From contig JADJQS010000007.1 in the NCBI GenBank assembly GCA_016712635.1, positions 124,001-188,000 of the forward strand: a stretch of 64,000 nucleotides of DNA. The letters are read 5' to 3'. The notes below the pieces were generated by a model. It searched no databases, was not told the DNA's origin, and saw only the letters and a list, made by a program, of their open reading frames with translations. Positions 37,171 to 47,832 of the stretch are shown one piece after another. The stretch is from Gammaproteobacteria bacterium. Its GTDB lineage: Bacteria; Pseudomonadota; Gammaproteobacteria; SZUA-140. Every line of letters begins with the position of its first letter. The first letter of the stretch is position 1. A program made the translations under genes and the position numbers.

Positions 37171-38201
37171 CTACCGTGATGAAGACACTAACGGCGCTCG
37201 GACTGGCCGCGCTCGTCGCGTGCGCGTCGACGCCGCCCGCGCCCGTGGCGCCACCCGACTGGGTGAGCGGCGCGGCGGCGCGTTATCCCGCAGACGCCTA
37301 CCTGCTCGGTCGCGGATCGGCGGACAACCTGAACGACGCCATCGACCGCGCGCGCGCCGACCTCGCCAAGGGTCTCGCGGTCGAGATCAGGGTCGAGACC
37401 TCGGACGTGCAGACCTTTGCCCTCGACCGTCCGGATGCGCGCGCGCCCGGCGCCGCGGAGGAGCGCATGCGGCTCGACGTCACGCGCAGCATCACGACGC
37501 GCGCCGATCAGATCGTGCGCGGGGTGCAGATCGCGGAGACCTGGCGCGACCCCGCGGGCGCCGTCGACCACGCCCTCGCGGTGCTGCCGCGCGCCTCCGC
37601 CATGCAGTCCCTGCAGTCGGATCTCCGGATGCTCGACGATGCCGTCGGTGCCGGGATCGCGCACGCGCGCGCGGCCGGCGACCCGCTCGCGGCGATCGCG
37701 GCCGCCGACCGCGCCATGCGCAGCCAGCTCGAGCGCGATGCCGTGCAGCGGCTGCTGCAGACGGTCGATCCCGCCGGGCACGGCATGCCGGCGCAGCGGT
37801 CATTCGCGCTGCTGCGCAACGACCGCAACGCCCTCATCGCCCGGCTGCGCATCCGTCCCGGCGCGGCGGGTGACGAGACACAGGCGGTCACGGTCGCCCT
37901 CTCCGGCGCCCTCGGCGAGGCCGGCTTCACCGTGGTGGAAGAGGGTGCGGCCGACTATGCGCTGGCGGCCGTGCTCGAACTCGAAGACCTCGGACTGCGG
38001 GAAGGATGGTACTGGATCACCGGCAGTCTCGAGATCGTCCTTGGCGATCCGGAAGGCCGGGTGCGCGGTTCGCACCGCTGGGATATCAAGTCCTCGGCGC
38101 AGGATCCCGGGATCGCCCACCAGCGCGCGCTGGACGAAATCGAAAACCTGCTCGACCGGGAGCTGTTCACCACCCTGTTGTCCTTTTCCGGCGCGGACTG
38201 A
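37167..38201 (+). CDS. LPP20-domain lipoprotein, long form
   Basis: A 344-residue lipoprotein with lipobox LVAC (Cys19) and the LPP20 core PPDWVSGAAARYPADAYLLGRG, ARADLAKGLAVEI, plus a C-terminal alpha/beta part (VTVALSGALGEAGFTVVEEG; GWYWITGSLEIVLGD) like assembly-associated periplasmic domains. Last gene of the four-lipoprotein cluster; the family relation to the first gene suggests that the proteins work together. Function unknown. Confidence 0.82.
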   Translation: MTTVMKTLTALGLAALVACASTPPAPVAPPDWVSGAAARYPADAYLLGRGSADNLNDAIDRARADLAKGLAVEIRVETSDVQTFALDRPDARAPGAAEERMRLDVTRSITTRADQIVRGVQIAETWRDPAGAVDHALAVLPRASAMQSLQSDLRMLDDAVGAGIAHARAAGDPLAAIAAADRAMRSQLERDAVQRLLQTVDPAGHGMPAQRSFALLRNDRNALIARLRIRPGAAGDETQAVTVALSGALGEAGFTVVEEGAADYALAAVLELEDLGLREGWYWITGSLEIVLGDPEGRVRGSHRWDIKSSAQDPGIAHQRALDEIENLLDRELFTTLLSFSGAD

Positions 38202-38420
38202 TCGCCTTCCCTCGCGCCCGGGCGCCCGGCGCCTGGCGTAGCCTGCCCGTACACCCGGCCCTGCGGCCCGCGCATTCCACCCGTCGCGCGCCGGGAACCC
38301 TTTTCCGGCGCGTTGCGTTATACCCAGAGAGTGACGCGCCGCACGAACTGCCGATGACGCAGGGCGGGGCGGCCGCCGGCCGGGACATAGCCAATAAATT
38401 TCAAGGGGTTGTACAGCTAC

Positions 38421-39917
38421 ATGCGCATCAGGGCAAAACAATGGTGGACGCTGGCGTGGATCTCCGTGCTGGCACTGCTGGCGGGGATGTTCATCACCTC
38501 CTGCGGCGGCGGATCGGATGAGGATGCGGCGTCCAGCAACGGCGTCGGCAGCGTCGCGGTCCTGTTGACCGACGGGCCGGCCTCGAACTACGACCAGGTC
38601 AATCTGACCATTACGCAGATCGAACTGATCGGCGACAACGGCGCCTCCGCGGTGGTGTTCTCCGGTGAGCGCACCGTCGACCTGCTCGACCTGAGCGACG
38701 ATGCCGAGGTATTCAGCCTGGTCGACGCCCCGGCCGGCATCTACCACAAAATCCGTTTCACGATCACCGCGCTCGAACTGGTCAGGCTGGACGAGTCGGG
38801 CGCGGTCGTCGAGACGGTCGAACCCGAACTGCCCGCCAACGGCACGGTAGACCTCAATCCGCGCATGGACTTCATCGTCTCGGGCGATGAACCGCTGGTG
38901 CTGCAGCTCGACCTCGACGCGGACAAATCCATCCAGGCCATCCGGCTCGGCAACGGCAGGTACCGCTTCCGCCCGGTGGTATTCGTCGAGATCGTCTCGG
39001 GCGCGGTGCGCGGCCGCTATGCGCGGCTCGAGGGCACGATCGCCGCGGTCGATTCCGACGCGCAGACCTTCAGCCTGTGCGGCACGCGCACCACCTTCCG
39101 CCACCATCGCAACGGCCGCTGGGGCCAATGGGGCCGGGGCGACCGGTCGAACGGCAACAACGCAGTCGGGGTGGATGACGAGTCGCGCTGCATCGACGTG
39201 GCCGCTGCGACGGATGCCGCGGTGTTCACCGCGCTCGGCGCGGCGACTTTCGCCGCTGTGGCCGACGCCGCCGAGGTTACCGTGTTCGGCCGCCTGGTGC
39301 GGGGCGCCGGTGACGACGCCTTCACGATGCAGGCGCAGGTCATCGCGGTCGGCGCAGACGAGGACTTCGCCAGCGTCAGGGGCGCGGTCACCGCGGAGTA
39401 CGACGCCGGCACCGGAGAATTCGCCCTCGACGTCACGCGCGGCGGCGGATTCGATACGGGCGCCAACATCACGGTCACGGCGCTGGACGGCGCCCGCGTG
39501 TTCACCCGTTCGGGCACGGAGCTGGCGCTGGACGACATCAATGCCGGTTTCGGCGTGAAGGTGTTCGGCGTGCCGACCGGTGCGACGCCGGAGCTGCAGG
39601 CCGCGGTGGTCTTCGTCAACGACACCGCGAGCGCCGAGACTGAACTCAGCGGCACCCTGGGCGCGCTCGACGGCGCGAACGGCACCTTCACCCTGCTCGG
39701 CACCGCCCAGGGCGACGTGTGCGTGCGCGTGAAGGACAATGCGGACATCTTCCTGACCGGCACTGACGGCGGCGGGGCCCAGACCAGCGATGCCGTCGCC
39801 CTCGACGAACTGAGCGACGGCCTGGCGGCGGACGTCTACGGCCGCTTTGAACTGACCGGCTGTCTCGCCGCCTCGGACATCATCGTCGCTGCGGCGGAAT
39901 CCGCCGCGGAGGAGTGA
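38421..39917 (+). CDS. DUF4382/DUF5666 lipoprotein
   Basis: A 498-residue lipoprotein: lipobox ITSC (Cys28), then DUF4382 (GSVAVLLTDGPASNYDQVNL; LVDAPAGIYHKIRFTITALE) to about residue 195, then DUF5666-like repeats (YARLEGTIAAVDSDAQTFSL, VRGAVTAEYDAGTGEFALDV, ELSGTLGALDGANGTFTLLG). Both domains are surface/periplasmic carbohydrate-binding-like folds of unknown role. A TTG at 38409 lies right behind AAGGGG and is an alternative start. Not clearly in an operon with its neighbours. Confidence 0.8.
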   Translation: MRIRAKQWWTLAWISVLALLAGMFITSCGGGSDEDAASSNGVGSVAVLLTDGPASNYDQVNLTITQIELIGDNGASAVVFSGERTVDLLDLSDDAEVFSLVDAPAGIYHKIRFTITALELVRLDESGAVVETVEPELPANGTVDLNPRMDFIVSGDEPLVLQLDLDADKSIQAIRLGNGRYRFRPVVFVEIVSGAVRGRYARLEGTIAAVDSDAQTFSLCGTRTTFRHHRNGRWGQWGRGDRSNGNNAVGVDDESRCIDVAAATDAAVFTALGAATFAAVADAAEVTVFGRLVRGAGDDAFTMQAQVIAVGADEDFASVRGAVTAEYDAGTGEFALDVTRGGGFDTGANITVTALDGARVFTRSGTELALDDINAGFGVKVFGVPTGATPELQAAVVFVNDTASAETELSGTLGALDGANGTFTLLGTAQGDVCVRVKDNADIFLTGTDGGGAQTSDAVALDELSDGLAADVYGRFELTGCLAASDIIVAAAESAAEE

Positions 39918-40101
39918 GCAGTATCGCGCAGCACAACACGTAATTCCGCGGCCCGCCTCCGGCGGGGCGGGTCGCGTACCGGTTATCCGTCCCGGCTTCC
40001 CCCCCACCTCTCCTCTTCCCCCTCCGAGGGGGGAGGCCGGGGGCGGATATTCAACCCCGCATCAGAGGGTAAATAACAGAAGATGTCGCGAGGAGCAGGC
40101 C

Positions 40102-40194
40102 ATGGTCAAACAACCGGTTCACCTCTATCTGCTGGTCCTGTCGCCCAGCTTTCTGTTCGCCGTCAGTCAGGGTCCGTTGTTGCCGGGCGCCTGA
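40102..40194 (+). CDS. Possible 30-residue small protein (weak)
   Basis: MVKQPVHLYLLVLSPSFLFA, then VSQGPLLPGA and a stop. It has a good GAGGAG site 7 bases before the ATG and a hydrophobic core, but its last 32 bases overlap the 3' end of the opposite EamA transporter gene. It could be a remnant of a longer gene, a small membrane peptide or chance. Confidence 0.25.
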   Translation: MVKQPVHLYLLVLSPSFLFAVSQGPLLPGA

Positions 40195-41053
40195 TCCACC
40201 GCTCTCCCGTCTCATAGAACAGCAGTCCGGACAGGATCAGTGCCGCGCCGGCGATCTCCCTTGCGCCGAAGGTCTCGCCGTTGAGGAAATGGCCGAACAG
40301 CAGCGCGATCACCGGCGTCACCAGCAGGAGCAGCGCCATGCGGGCCGCCGTGACGCGTTGCAGCGCGTAGTAATACAAGATGAAACCCGCCACCGATCCG
40401 AACACGCCGAGGTAGGTGATCGAGAGGACGGCCCGCCGCGGCAGCTCGGGCGGCGGGTGGCCGTCGAGCAGCAGCCAGGTCAGCAGATAGCATGGCAGGG
40501 CGAACAGCAGCGCGCCGGTGGTCAGCGTCAACGCGGGCAGCCCGGCGCCGGCGCGCTTGACCCACACCGTGCTGAGGGAATGCAGGAATACCGAGGCCAG
40601 CACCGCGGCGAGGCCGGGGCCCGCTTCGGCGCCGATACGTTCGCCGCCGAAGATCAGCCACAGACCGCCGAGGCCGATCATGCTGCCGGCGATCTTCGCC
40701 GGCGTCAGCGCCCGTTCCCTGAGCCAGCAGGCGGCGAGGACGCCGGTCACGATCGGCGTCAGCCCGAACAGTACGGAAATCATTCCCGAGGACACATACT
40801 GGGCGCCCCAGTAGACGCAGACCATCGCACCGTAGATGCCGACGGTGGCCGCCAGGTAGCTGCGCACCGCGGCGCCGTGCCAGGGCAGCCGCATGCGCAG
40901 CAGGCGCAGGATCAGCAGGCACAGCACCGCTCCGATCACCATGCGCGCGGACGCCCCGAACAGGAAGCCCGGACCCTCGCCGCTCCACTTGATCGCGAGC
41001 GGCGTTGTTGACCAGATCAGTATGATCCCGAGATAGGCGGCGTGTATCGACAT
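40163..41053 (-). CDS. EamA/DMT-superfamily exporter
   Basis: A 296-residue inner-membrane protein with ten helices in two EamA halves: MSIHAAYLGIILIWSTTPLA start, GMISVLFGLTPIVTGVLAA in the first half and GSVAGFILYYYALQRVTAARMALLLLVTPVIA in the second. DMT transporters export amino acids or small metabolites; the substrate cannot be told. The start at 41053 is chosen because the only upstream in-frame ATG (41119) lies before a terminator-like hairpin at 41079-41111, which puts that hairpin in the leader of this gene. Confidence 0.88.
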   Translation of the reverse strand: MSIHAAYLGIILIWSTTPLAIKWSGEGPGFLFGASARMVIGAVLCLLILRLLRMRLPWHGAAVRSYLAATVGIYGAMVCVYWGAQYVSSGMISVLFGLTPIVTGVLAACWLRERALTPAKIAGSMIGLGGLWLIFGGERIGAEAGPGLAAVLASVFLHSLSTVWVKRAGAGLPALTLTTGALLFALPCYLLTWLLLDGHPPPELPRRAVLSITYLGVFGSVAGFILYYYALQRVTAARMALLLLVTPVIALLFGHFLNGETFGAREIAGAALILSGLLFYETGERWIRRPATTDPD

Positions 41054-41078
41054 GTCCGCATGCGCTCCTGGCAAAACG

Positions 41079-41111
41079 AAAAAGGCCGCGGTTCCCTGCG
41101 GAACTGCGGCC
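41079..41111 (-). promoter_or_regulatory. Attenuator-like terminator in the leader of the EamA exporter
   Basis: Read on the minus strand: GGCCGCAGTTCC-GCAG-GGAACCGCGGCC followed directly by TTTTTCG. This is a 12-bp intrinsic terminator 26 bases before the EamA start and in the same direction. About 270 bases of gene-free sequence lie further upstream to YdcH, with short possible peptides such as MRRGCTPEVRTDVLMH and additional dyads. This layout is that of an attenuator or riboswitch; no known class was recognised. Confidence 0.6.
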
Positions 41112-41389
41112 CTGATCATGTGGCTGTGTATCTGCTAATGCATCAAGACGTCAGTCCGCACCTCCGGCGTGCAGCCGCGGCGCATCGTACGACCCACAGC
41201 GGGAGGGCGGGGGTTTGTAGAGCGGATGTGCCGGCGCGGAACCTCATGAAAGGCAGTGTGACACCCGCCGGATTCCGCTGTCAATGAACGCCGCCGCAGG
41301 CCGCATGGCGAGCGCCCGGTTTTGCTTTGGCCCCGGAAGCGATATCATCAGGCTTCATAAGGTTTATGATTCCGCACAGGAGGAGAGTT

Positions 41390-41629
41390 ATGTTTGGTGA
41401 GCACCATCGGCTTGACGAAGAGTTTCCCGAATTCAAACAGCAGATCCACCAGCTCAAGCTGAACGATCACCGTTTCGCCAAGCTGTTCGATGAATACGTC
41501 AACATCGACAAGGAGATCTACCGGATCGAGGAGGAGATCGAGACGCCATCCGACGGTTACACGGAGGACCTGAAAAAGAAGCGTCTGCTGCTCAAGGACA
41601 AGCTCTACGCCATGCTAAGGCAGGCCTGA
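41390..41629 (+). CDS. YdcH family protein (DUF465)
   Basis: A 79-residue, strongly helical protein: HHRLDEEFPEFKQQIHQLKL, FAKLFDEYVNIDKEIYRIEE and a LKKKRLLLKDKLYAML tail, all standard for YdcH/DUF465. AGGAGGAG precedes the ATG. A short coiled-coil is likely. Function unknown in the family. 30 bases separate it from arfB. Confidence 0.9.
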   Translation: MFGEHHRLDEEFPEFKQQIHQLKLNDHRFAKLFDEYVNIDKEIYRIEEEIETPSDGYTEDLKKKRLLLKDKLYAMLRQA

Positions 41630-41659
41630 TCGGGATCCGCGGGACTGCGGACGAGGCGG

Positions 41660-42091
41660 ATGGACGCGGGTCTGCGGATCTCCGCCCAGGTGACCATCCC
41701 CGCGCACGAGATCGAGATCAGCGCGATCCGTGCGCAGGGCGCCGGCGGGCAGAACGTCAACAAGGTGGCGAGCGCCGTGCACCTGCGCTTCGACATCGCG
41801 GCATCGTCGCTGCCGGACAGCTACAAGCAGCGCCTGCTGCAGCTGGACGACAGCCGCATCAGCAATGCGGGCACGGTGGTGATCAAGGCCCAGCAGCATC
41901 GCAGTCTGGAGCGCAACCGTGAGGCGGCGCTCGCCCGCCTGGGCGAACTCATCCGCAGCGTCGCCGCGCCGCGCAGGAAACGTGTGCCTACCAAGCCTAC
42001 CCGGGGCGCCCGGGAAAGGCGCCTGGACCAGAAAAAACTTCGTGGGAAAACCAAGTTATTGCGCGGACGGCCCGGCGCGCGCGCGGACTAG
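41660..42091 (+). CDS. arfB: Alternative ribosome-rescue peptidyl-tRNA hydrolase ArfB
   Basis: A 143-residue protein with the release-factor GGQ motif at residues 29-31 (RAQGAGGQNVNKVASAV) and the basic C-terminal tail (KKLRGKTKLLRGRPGAR) that enters the empty mRNA channel of stalled ribosomes. Also called YaeJ. It hydrolyses peptidyl-tRNA on nonstop ribosomes. Length is normal. Confidence 0.95.
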   Translation: MDAGLRISAQVTIPAHEIEISAIRAQGAGGQNVNKVASAVHLRFDIAASSLPDSYKQRLLQLDDSRISNAGTVVIKAQQHRSLERNREAALARLGELIRSVAAPRRKRVPTKPTRGARERRLDQKKLRGKTKLLRGRPGARAD

Positions 42092-42346
42092 CGCGTGCAG
42101 GGGTATCGCGCCGGGTGTCAAAATGCAGACTCGATGCGCCGTGCACTCGAATTTTTTCATCTCGGGTGTTTGTCCTAGCGGTTTCTATCGCGTATATTTG
42201 GTAGTGCTCCAAATAATAAAAGGGATATATTGCCCGGCATTACAATTCATCCAGGTTCGGTTCAGAGGCGCGTTTTCGTGGTCTTTCTGTCAACTACCTC
42301 GCATGATTTGTAAATTATATGGTTGATAGTGATAGGGGATATTTGC

Positions 42347-42553
42347 ATGGCTACAGGAACAGTGAAGTGGTTCAATGAATCCAAGGGTTTCGGTTTCATC
42401 ACTCCTTCGGACGGCAGTGCGGATGTGTTCGTGCATTTTTCCGCGATTGTCGGCGATGGATTTCGTACACTCGCCGAAGGTCAGGCGGTGACGTATGAGG
42501 TGGAGAAGGGACCCAAGGGACTGCAGGCGACGCAGGTCAAGCTAGATAAATAA
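42347..42553 (+). CDS. Cold-shock domain protein, CspA family
   Basis: A 68-residue single cold-shock domain: RNP1 KGFGFI at residues 13-18 and RNP2 VFVHF at 27-31, after MATGTVKWFNESK. It binds single-stranded RNA/DNA and acts as an RNA chaperone. The preceding ~255 bases carry no gene and are AT-rich compared with the region, fitting the long structured 5' leader common for csp genes. A strong terminator follows. Confidence 0.94.
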   Translation: MATGTVKWFNESKGFGFITPSDGSADVFVHFSAIVGDGFRTLAEGQAVTYEVEKGPKGLQATQVKLDK

Positions 42554-42580
42554 TTAAAATGTGTTGTATGTAGTCCTTTA

Positions 42581-42610
42581 AAAACCCCCGCTGCGCAAGC
42601 GGGGGTTTTT
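42581..42610. terminator. Intrinsic terminator after the csp gene
   Basis: AAAACCCCCGCT-GCGCA-AGCGGGGGTTTTT: an 8-bp GC stem with A-tract before and T-tract after, so it can serve both the csp gene and the convergent copD gene. Confidence 0.92.
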
Positions 42611-42695
42611 GTTTGCGGGATAACCGCGCTGCGCCGCGGTCTCCGGTATCTCCAGAATCATGCGTATGCGCGCGCGGCCGGGACAGCCGCGCAGG

Positions 42696-43628
42696 TCAAT
42701 GCGCCGGCGGCGTCTGCATGCCCAGCAGCGCGGCCCCGGCCAGCACGCAGAGGAACACCACCGTGTCGATACGCAGCACGCGCAGGAAGCGGAACGCGGG
42801 GATGGCGCCGTCGTCCGGTCCAGCCTCCGGCCGCCGCGCCCGCGCCTCGATCGCGGGCACGATGCGGAAGCGGTTCCAGGCCCCGATCGCCATCATCACG
42901 CCGACCGCCGCGAGCTTGATCAGCAGCGCACGCCCGTAATCGCTTTCCCACAGCGCCGGCCAGTCCGGCAGCTGGCGCCAGGCATTGTAGACGCCGCTTG
43001 CCAGCACCGCGGCGAGCGCCGCGCCGGCGAGCATGGACAGTCGCGCGGCGCTGCCAGCGAGGGTCTGCGCAGGTGTACCGGGCCGGCACAGGCCAGGCAG
43101 CACGCGCAGGGCGTAGACAGCGACGCTGCCGCCCCACAGGCAGGCGGCGGCGACATGCACGACATTGACCAGGTTGGGCAGGGTGAAGGCGCCGCCGTCG
43201 CCGGCATGGCCGGTGGCGCTTGCCGCGAAGATGATCGCCGCAGCGCCGGCCGCAAGCCCACAGGCCGCGGGGGGCCCTGCGCCGCGGCGCGCGATGATCA
43301 GTGCAAGCACCAGCAGTACCGCCCAGGCCGCCGCGCGCAGTTGCCAGAAGGCGCCGTAATCGCTGTTCGTGAGGGCGCGGCCCAGGTAAGGCCAGGCCTC
43401 GCCGAGACTGACGTCCGCGAGGGAGGCGGTGCGTGACAGCAGATCGCCGGCGCCCGTTACGGCGAGCAGCGCGAGCGCCAGGAACAGCAGGGGCAGAGGT
43501 TCGCCCGCGCCGCCGCGCCCGGCTTGCGCCGGCAGCAGGTAGATCCAGACTGCTGCCGCGCCGGCCACCAGCGCGAGCGCAGCGCGGTCGAGGGCGGTGA
43601 CCGCGAAGGGAAACAGTTCGAACGTCAA
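42696..43628 (-). CDS. copD: Copper resistance protein CopD
   Basis: A ~310-residue membrane protein with about eight helices and the CopD motifs NVVHVAAACLWGGSVAVYAL and YGRALLIKLAAVGVMMAIGA. It probably takes copper into the cytoplasm together with CopC. No ATG is well placed: a TTG at 43628 (LTFELFPFAV) begins 10 bases after the copC stop, whereas the first ATG (43682) overlaps the copC end. I favour the TTG. Confidence 0.85.
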   Translation of the reverse strand: MTFELFPFAVTALDRAALALVAGAAAVWIYLLPAQAGRGGAGEPLPLLFLALALLAVTGAGDLLSRTASLADVSLGEAWPYLGRALTNSDYGAFWQLRAAAWAVLLVLALIIARRGAGPPAACGLAAGAAAIIFAASATGHAGDGGAFTLPNLVNVVHVAAACLWGGSVAVYALRVLPGLCRPGTPAQTLAGSAARLSMLAGAALAAVLASGVYNAWRQLPDWPALWESDYGRALLIKLAAVGVMMAIGAWNRFRIVPAIEARARRPEAGPDDGAIPAFRFLRVLRIDTVVFLCVLAGAALLGMQTPPAH

Positions 43629-43638
43629 GGGCGCGCGG

Positions 43639-44007
43639 TCACTGCACGCTGAAGGAGAAGCTGCCCTTGACGCGGTGGCCATCGCCCGAGATCACGTTCC
43701 AGTCGACCTTGTACTTGCCGGAGGTGATCGGGTTCAGGTCCACGCGGATGTGTTTCGGGTCGGTCTCGTCTACGGCGACCTTCTCCTGATCGACGCGCTT
43801 GCCGGCGGCGTCGGTCACCACGATCTTGCTCCATTCCGCCGCCACCTTGTCGGAGAACCACAGTTGCACAGATGCCGGCGCCGCCGACAGGGAGGCCTTG
43901 TCGGCGGGATCGGATTTTTCCAGGTGGGTGTGCGCGCTGGCGCCGAGCGGCCAGGCGGTGATGAGCAGGGCGCCGAGCAGGCCGGCGATGAGGGTTTGCT
44001 GGGTCAT
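43639..44007 (-). CDS. copC: Copper resistance protein CopC
   Basis: A 122-residue periplasmic protein. The signal peptide ends ...GASA, so the mature chain begins with His26 (HTHLEKSDPAD), the N-terminal Cu(II) ligand of CopC. A second ligand is His111 in SGDGHRVKGSFSF. It lacks the Met-rich Cu(I) site, placing it with Cu(II)-only CopC. Paired with copD. Confidence 0.93.
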   Translation of the reverse strand: MTQQTLIAGLLGALLITAWPLGASAHTHLEKSDPADKASLSAAPASVQLWFSDKVAAEWSKIVVTDAAGKRVDQEKVAVDETDPKHIRVDLNPITSGKYKVDWNVISGDGHRVKGSFSFSVQ

Positions 44008-44285
44008 GGTTGCGACTCCTGGCGATAGGGTGGATGGGATGGGGTCCGCACGGTGTGTCCGGCCCGCCGGGACCGTCTAGTACTGTAGCCCGGGAATCGC
44101 CCGGGCGGGACTGCAAGGGGGCATTTTACGCCTTTTCAATCGTAGGCACCAATCTTCCTACCGCCTAATTTCCCGAGCATTTCCGCCATCCAACCCCATG
44201 TACGGTTCCCGGCGCGGGAGGACGACATACAAATTCCGTGCATATCCTGTACAATGGTCCGTTTTCATTCAGCCGGTGACACTCT

Positions 44286-46103
<1,818 letters not shown>

Positions 46104-46139
46104 CGCCGCCGCGAAGCCCAATTGGATTGAACGGAGAAA

Positions 46140-46277
46140 CGTTGGTTTTCGCTGTGCTCAGCCCAACCCGCGCTATCCATGCGGTCCATGGCATGTAGCC
46201 CGGATGCAGGCGCGCAGCGCCGGAATCCGGGAGTACTCCACGCTCCCCGGATTCCGCTGCCGCTTCATCCGGGCTAC
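46140..46277. repeat. Dispersed intergenic repeats with GTAGCCCGGATG ends
   Basis: Between typA and the convergent MFS gene lie two palindromic modules. The first is GTTGGTTTTCGCTGTGCTCA followed by GCCCAACC (46142 on). The second runs from GTAGCCCGGATG (46195) to CATCCGGGCTAC (46277), enclosing inner CCGGAATCCGGG and CCCGGATTCCG arms. Both are common as adjacent dispersed repeats in Xanthomonas/Pseudomonas-type genomes. Confidence 0.75.
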
Positions 46278-46291
46278 GATGAATCTCTGCC

Positions 46292-47710
46292 CTAGTCCCC
46301 GTCTTTCTGCCGCTCCGGGATCATAGCCTCCGACGGTGTCTTCCTGCGCCTGCGCGGACTGATGATATCGAAGATCAGTTCCGACAGCGGCTGCAGGCGC
46401 GCCACGCGGAAGATCACCCCGCCCACCGAGGCCGCCCGCGCCGTGCGCATCTCCTTCAGCTGCGGCAGGAACAGTACGGCCACCAGCAGGCGCGCCAGCG
46501 TCGAGATCAGGAATACGCCGTACAGTACGCTCAGCCATTCGTAGTGCGTCCCGAACAGCACCGCCTCGCGCGGCAGGTGGGTGCCGAGGTAGGCCCCGAC
46601 CATCGCCCCGCAGAACACTGCGACGCTCGCCAGCACATTGTGGAAAGCCAGATACATCGCGCGCTTGTTGCCCGGGATCAGGTCGTAGAGATAATTGCCG
46701 GCGCTGAGCGAGAACCCCGCCCAGAACAGCCCCCCGAGCGCCTGCAGCAGCAGGATGTACAGGTAGTTGGTTGATACCAGCCACAGCGAGGGAAGGAACG
46801 GGATGATGAGGCCGGTCGCGACCAGGATGAAACGGTTACCGAAGGCGTCGCTGATGCGGCCCCAGCGGTTCAGCGTGAGGAACTGTGCCAGCACCACGAC
46901 GGCGATGCTGACGGTGTATTCCAGGTAGCTGAACTGCAGGTCGCGCAGCTGGTAGACCACGAAGAACGGCGAGCAGATGGAGACCGCGAAGGAAATGGCG
47001 GCGAAGAAGGCCGAGAAGCGGACGAAGGAGGAGCCGCGCACGCGGCGCCAGAAGCCGACGCCAAAGGGCGATTCGAGCGCGGCGACATGGCCGGGCGGGT
47101 CATGCATCTGCAGGAGATGGTAGATCGACACCGCACGCGCCGCGGTCGCGATGCCGAAGATGACGAGGTAGCCGGCCATGGTCCAGGCGTTGCGGTCGAA
47201 GAGGTCGAGGATCACGCCGGCGCCGATCAGGCCGCAGAAGGATGCGACGCTGCACAGGCGGGTGCGGCGGGCGAAGTAGCGCCCGCGCCGGCGTTCCGGC
47301 ACCAGGTCGCCCATCAGGCTGCCCCACTGCGGGACGGCGAGGTTCGAGCCGGCGAGATAGAGCACGGCGCAGGCCACCAGGATGGGCAGCGCCTGATCCG
47401 GGAACAGCAGCGGCAGCACGCCGAGCGGGATCAGGGCCGCCCCCTGCACGCTCGCCCCCAGCACGATGATGTTCCTGCGCCTGCCCCAGCGGCGGCCGAG
47501 CCAGGAGGAGAGCAGTTGCGCGAAGGAGGCGAGCAGCGGCGGGAGGCTCGCCAGCACGCCGATCTGCGCCGTACTGGCCTTGAGATAGAGGGCGAAGGCG
47601 GCGAAGTAGCTCTCGCCGGCGCCGGTCATCACCGAGTAGGACACCCCGTCCTTGATCGAATGCCGCAGCGCGCTGTCGACACGGGGATCCTTGGAATAAC
47701 GGTGGGACAT
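46292..47710 (-). CDS. MFS transporter
   Basis: A 472-residue membrane protein with about 12 helices. The MFS loop 2-3 motif is visible as SSWLGRRWGRRRNIIVLGA and the second-half counterpart as GRISDAFGNRFILVATG. Close to the group with an N-terminal SALRHSIKDGVSYSVMTGAGE. The substrate is unknown. Convergent with typA. Confidence 0.88.
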   Translation of the reverse strand: MSHRYSKDPRVDSALRHSIKDGVSYSVMTGAGESYFAAFALYLKASTAQIGVLASLPPLLASFAQLLSSWLGRRWGRRRNIIVLGASVQGAALIPLGVLPLLFPDQALPILVACAVLYLAGSNLAVPQWGSLMGDLVPERRRGRYFARRTRLCSVASFCGLIGAGVILDLFDRNAWTMAGYLVIFGIATAARAVSIYHLLQMHDPPGHVAALESPFGVGFWRRVRGSSFVRFSAFFAAISFAVSICSPFFVVYQLRDLQFSYLEYTVSIAVVVLAQFLTLNRWGRISDAFGNRFILVATGLIIPFLPSLWLVSTNYLYILLLQALGGLFWAGFSLSAGNYLYDLIPGNKRAMYLAFHNVLASVAVFCGAMVGAYLGTHLPREAVLFGTHYEWLSVLYGVFLISTLARLLVAVLFLPQLKEMRTARAASVGGVIFRVARLQPLSELIFDIISPRRRRKTPSEAMIPERQKDGD

Positions 47711-47832
47711 GGCGCGCTATATATCGACGCGCCCGGATTTTTGTCAAGCGCCGCCGGGAACGCCTTCACAACCGGGCGCGACGCTGCCACAATGACGCCG
47801 TTTGTGTCCGGCATCTGTTCACGAGGAGACCC

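Noticed and set aside
37800..40007. Minus-strand open frame of about 735 codons opposite the LPP20 and DUF4382 genes
   Set aside because: Opposite two lipoprotein genes with lipoboxes and ribosome sites; no domain in the product.
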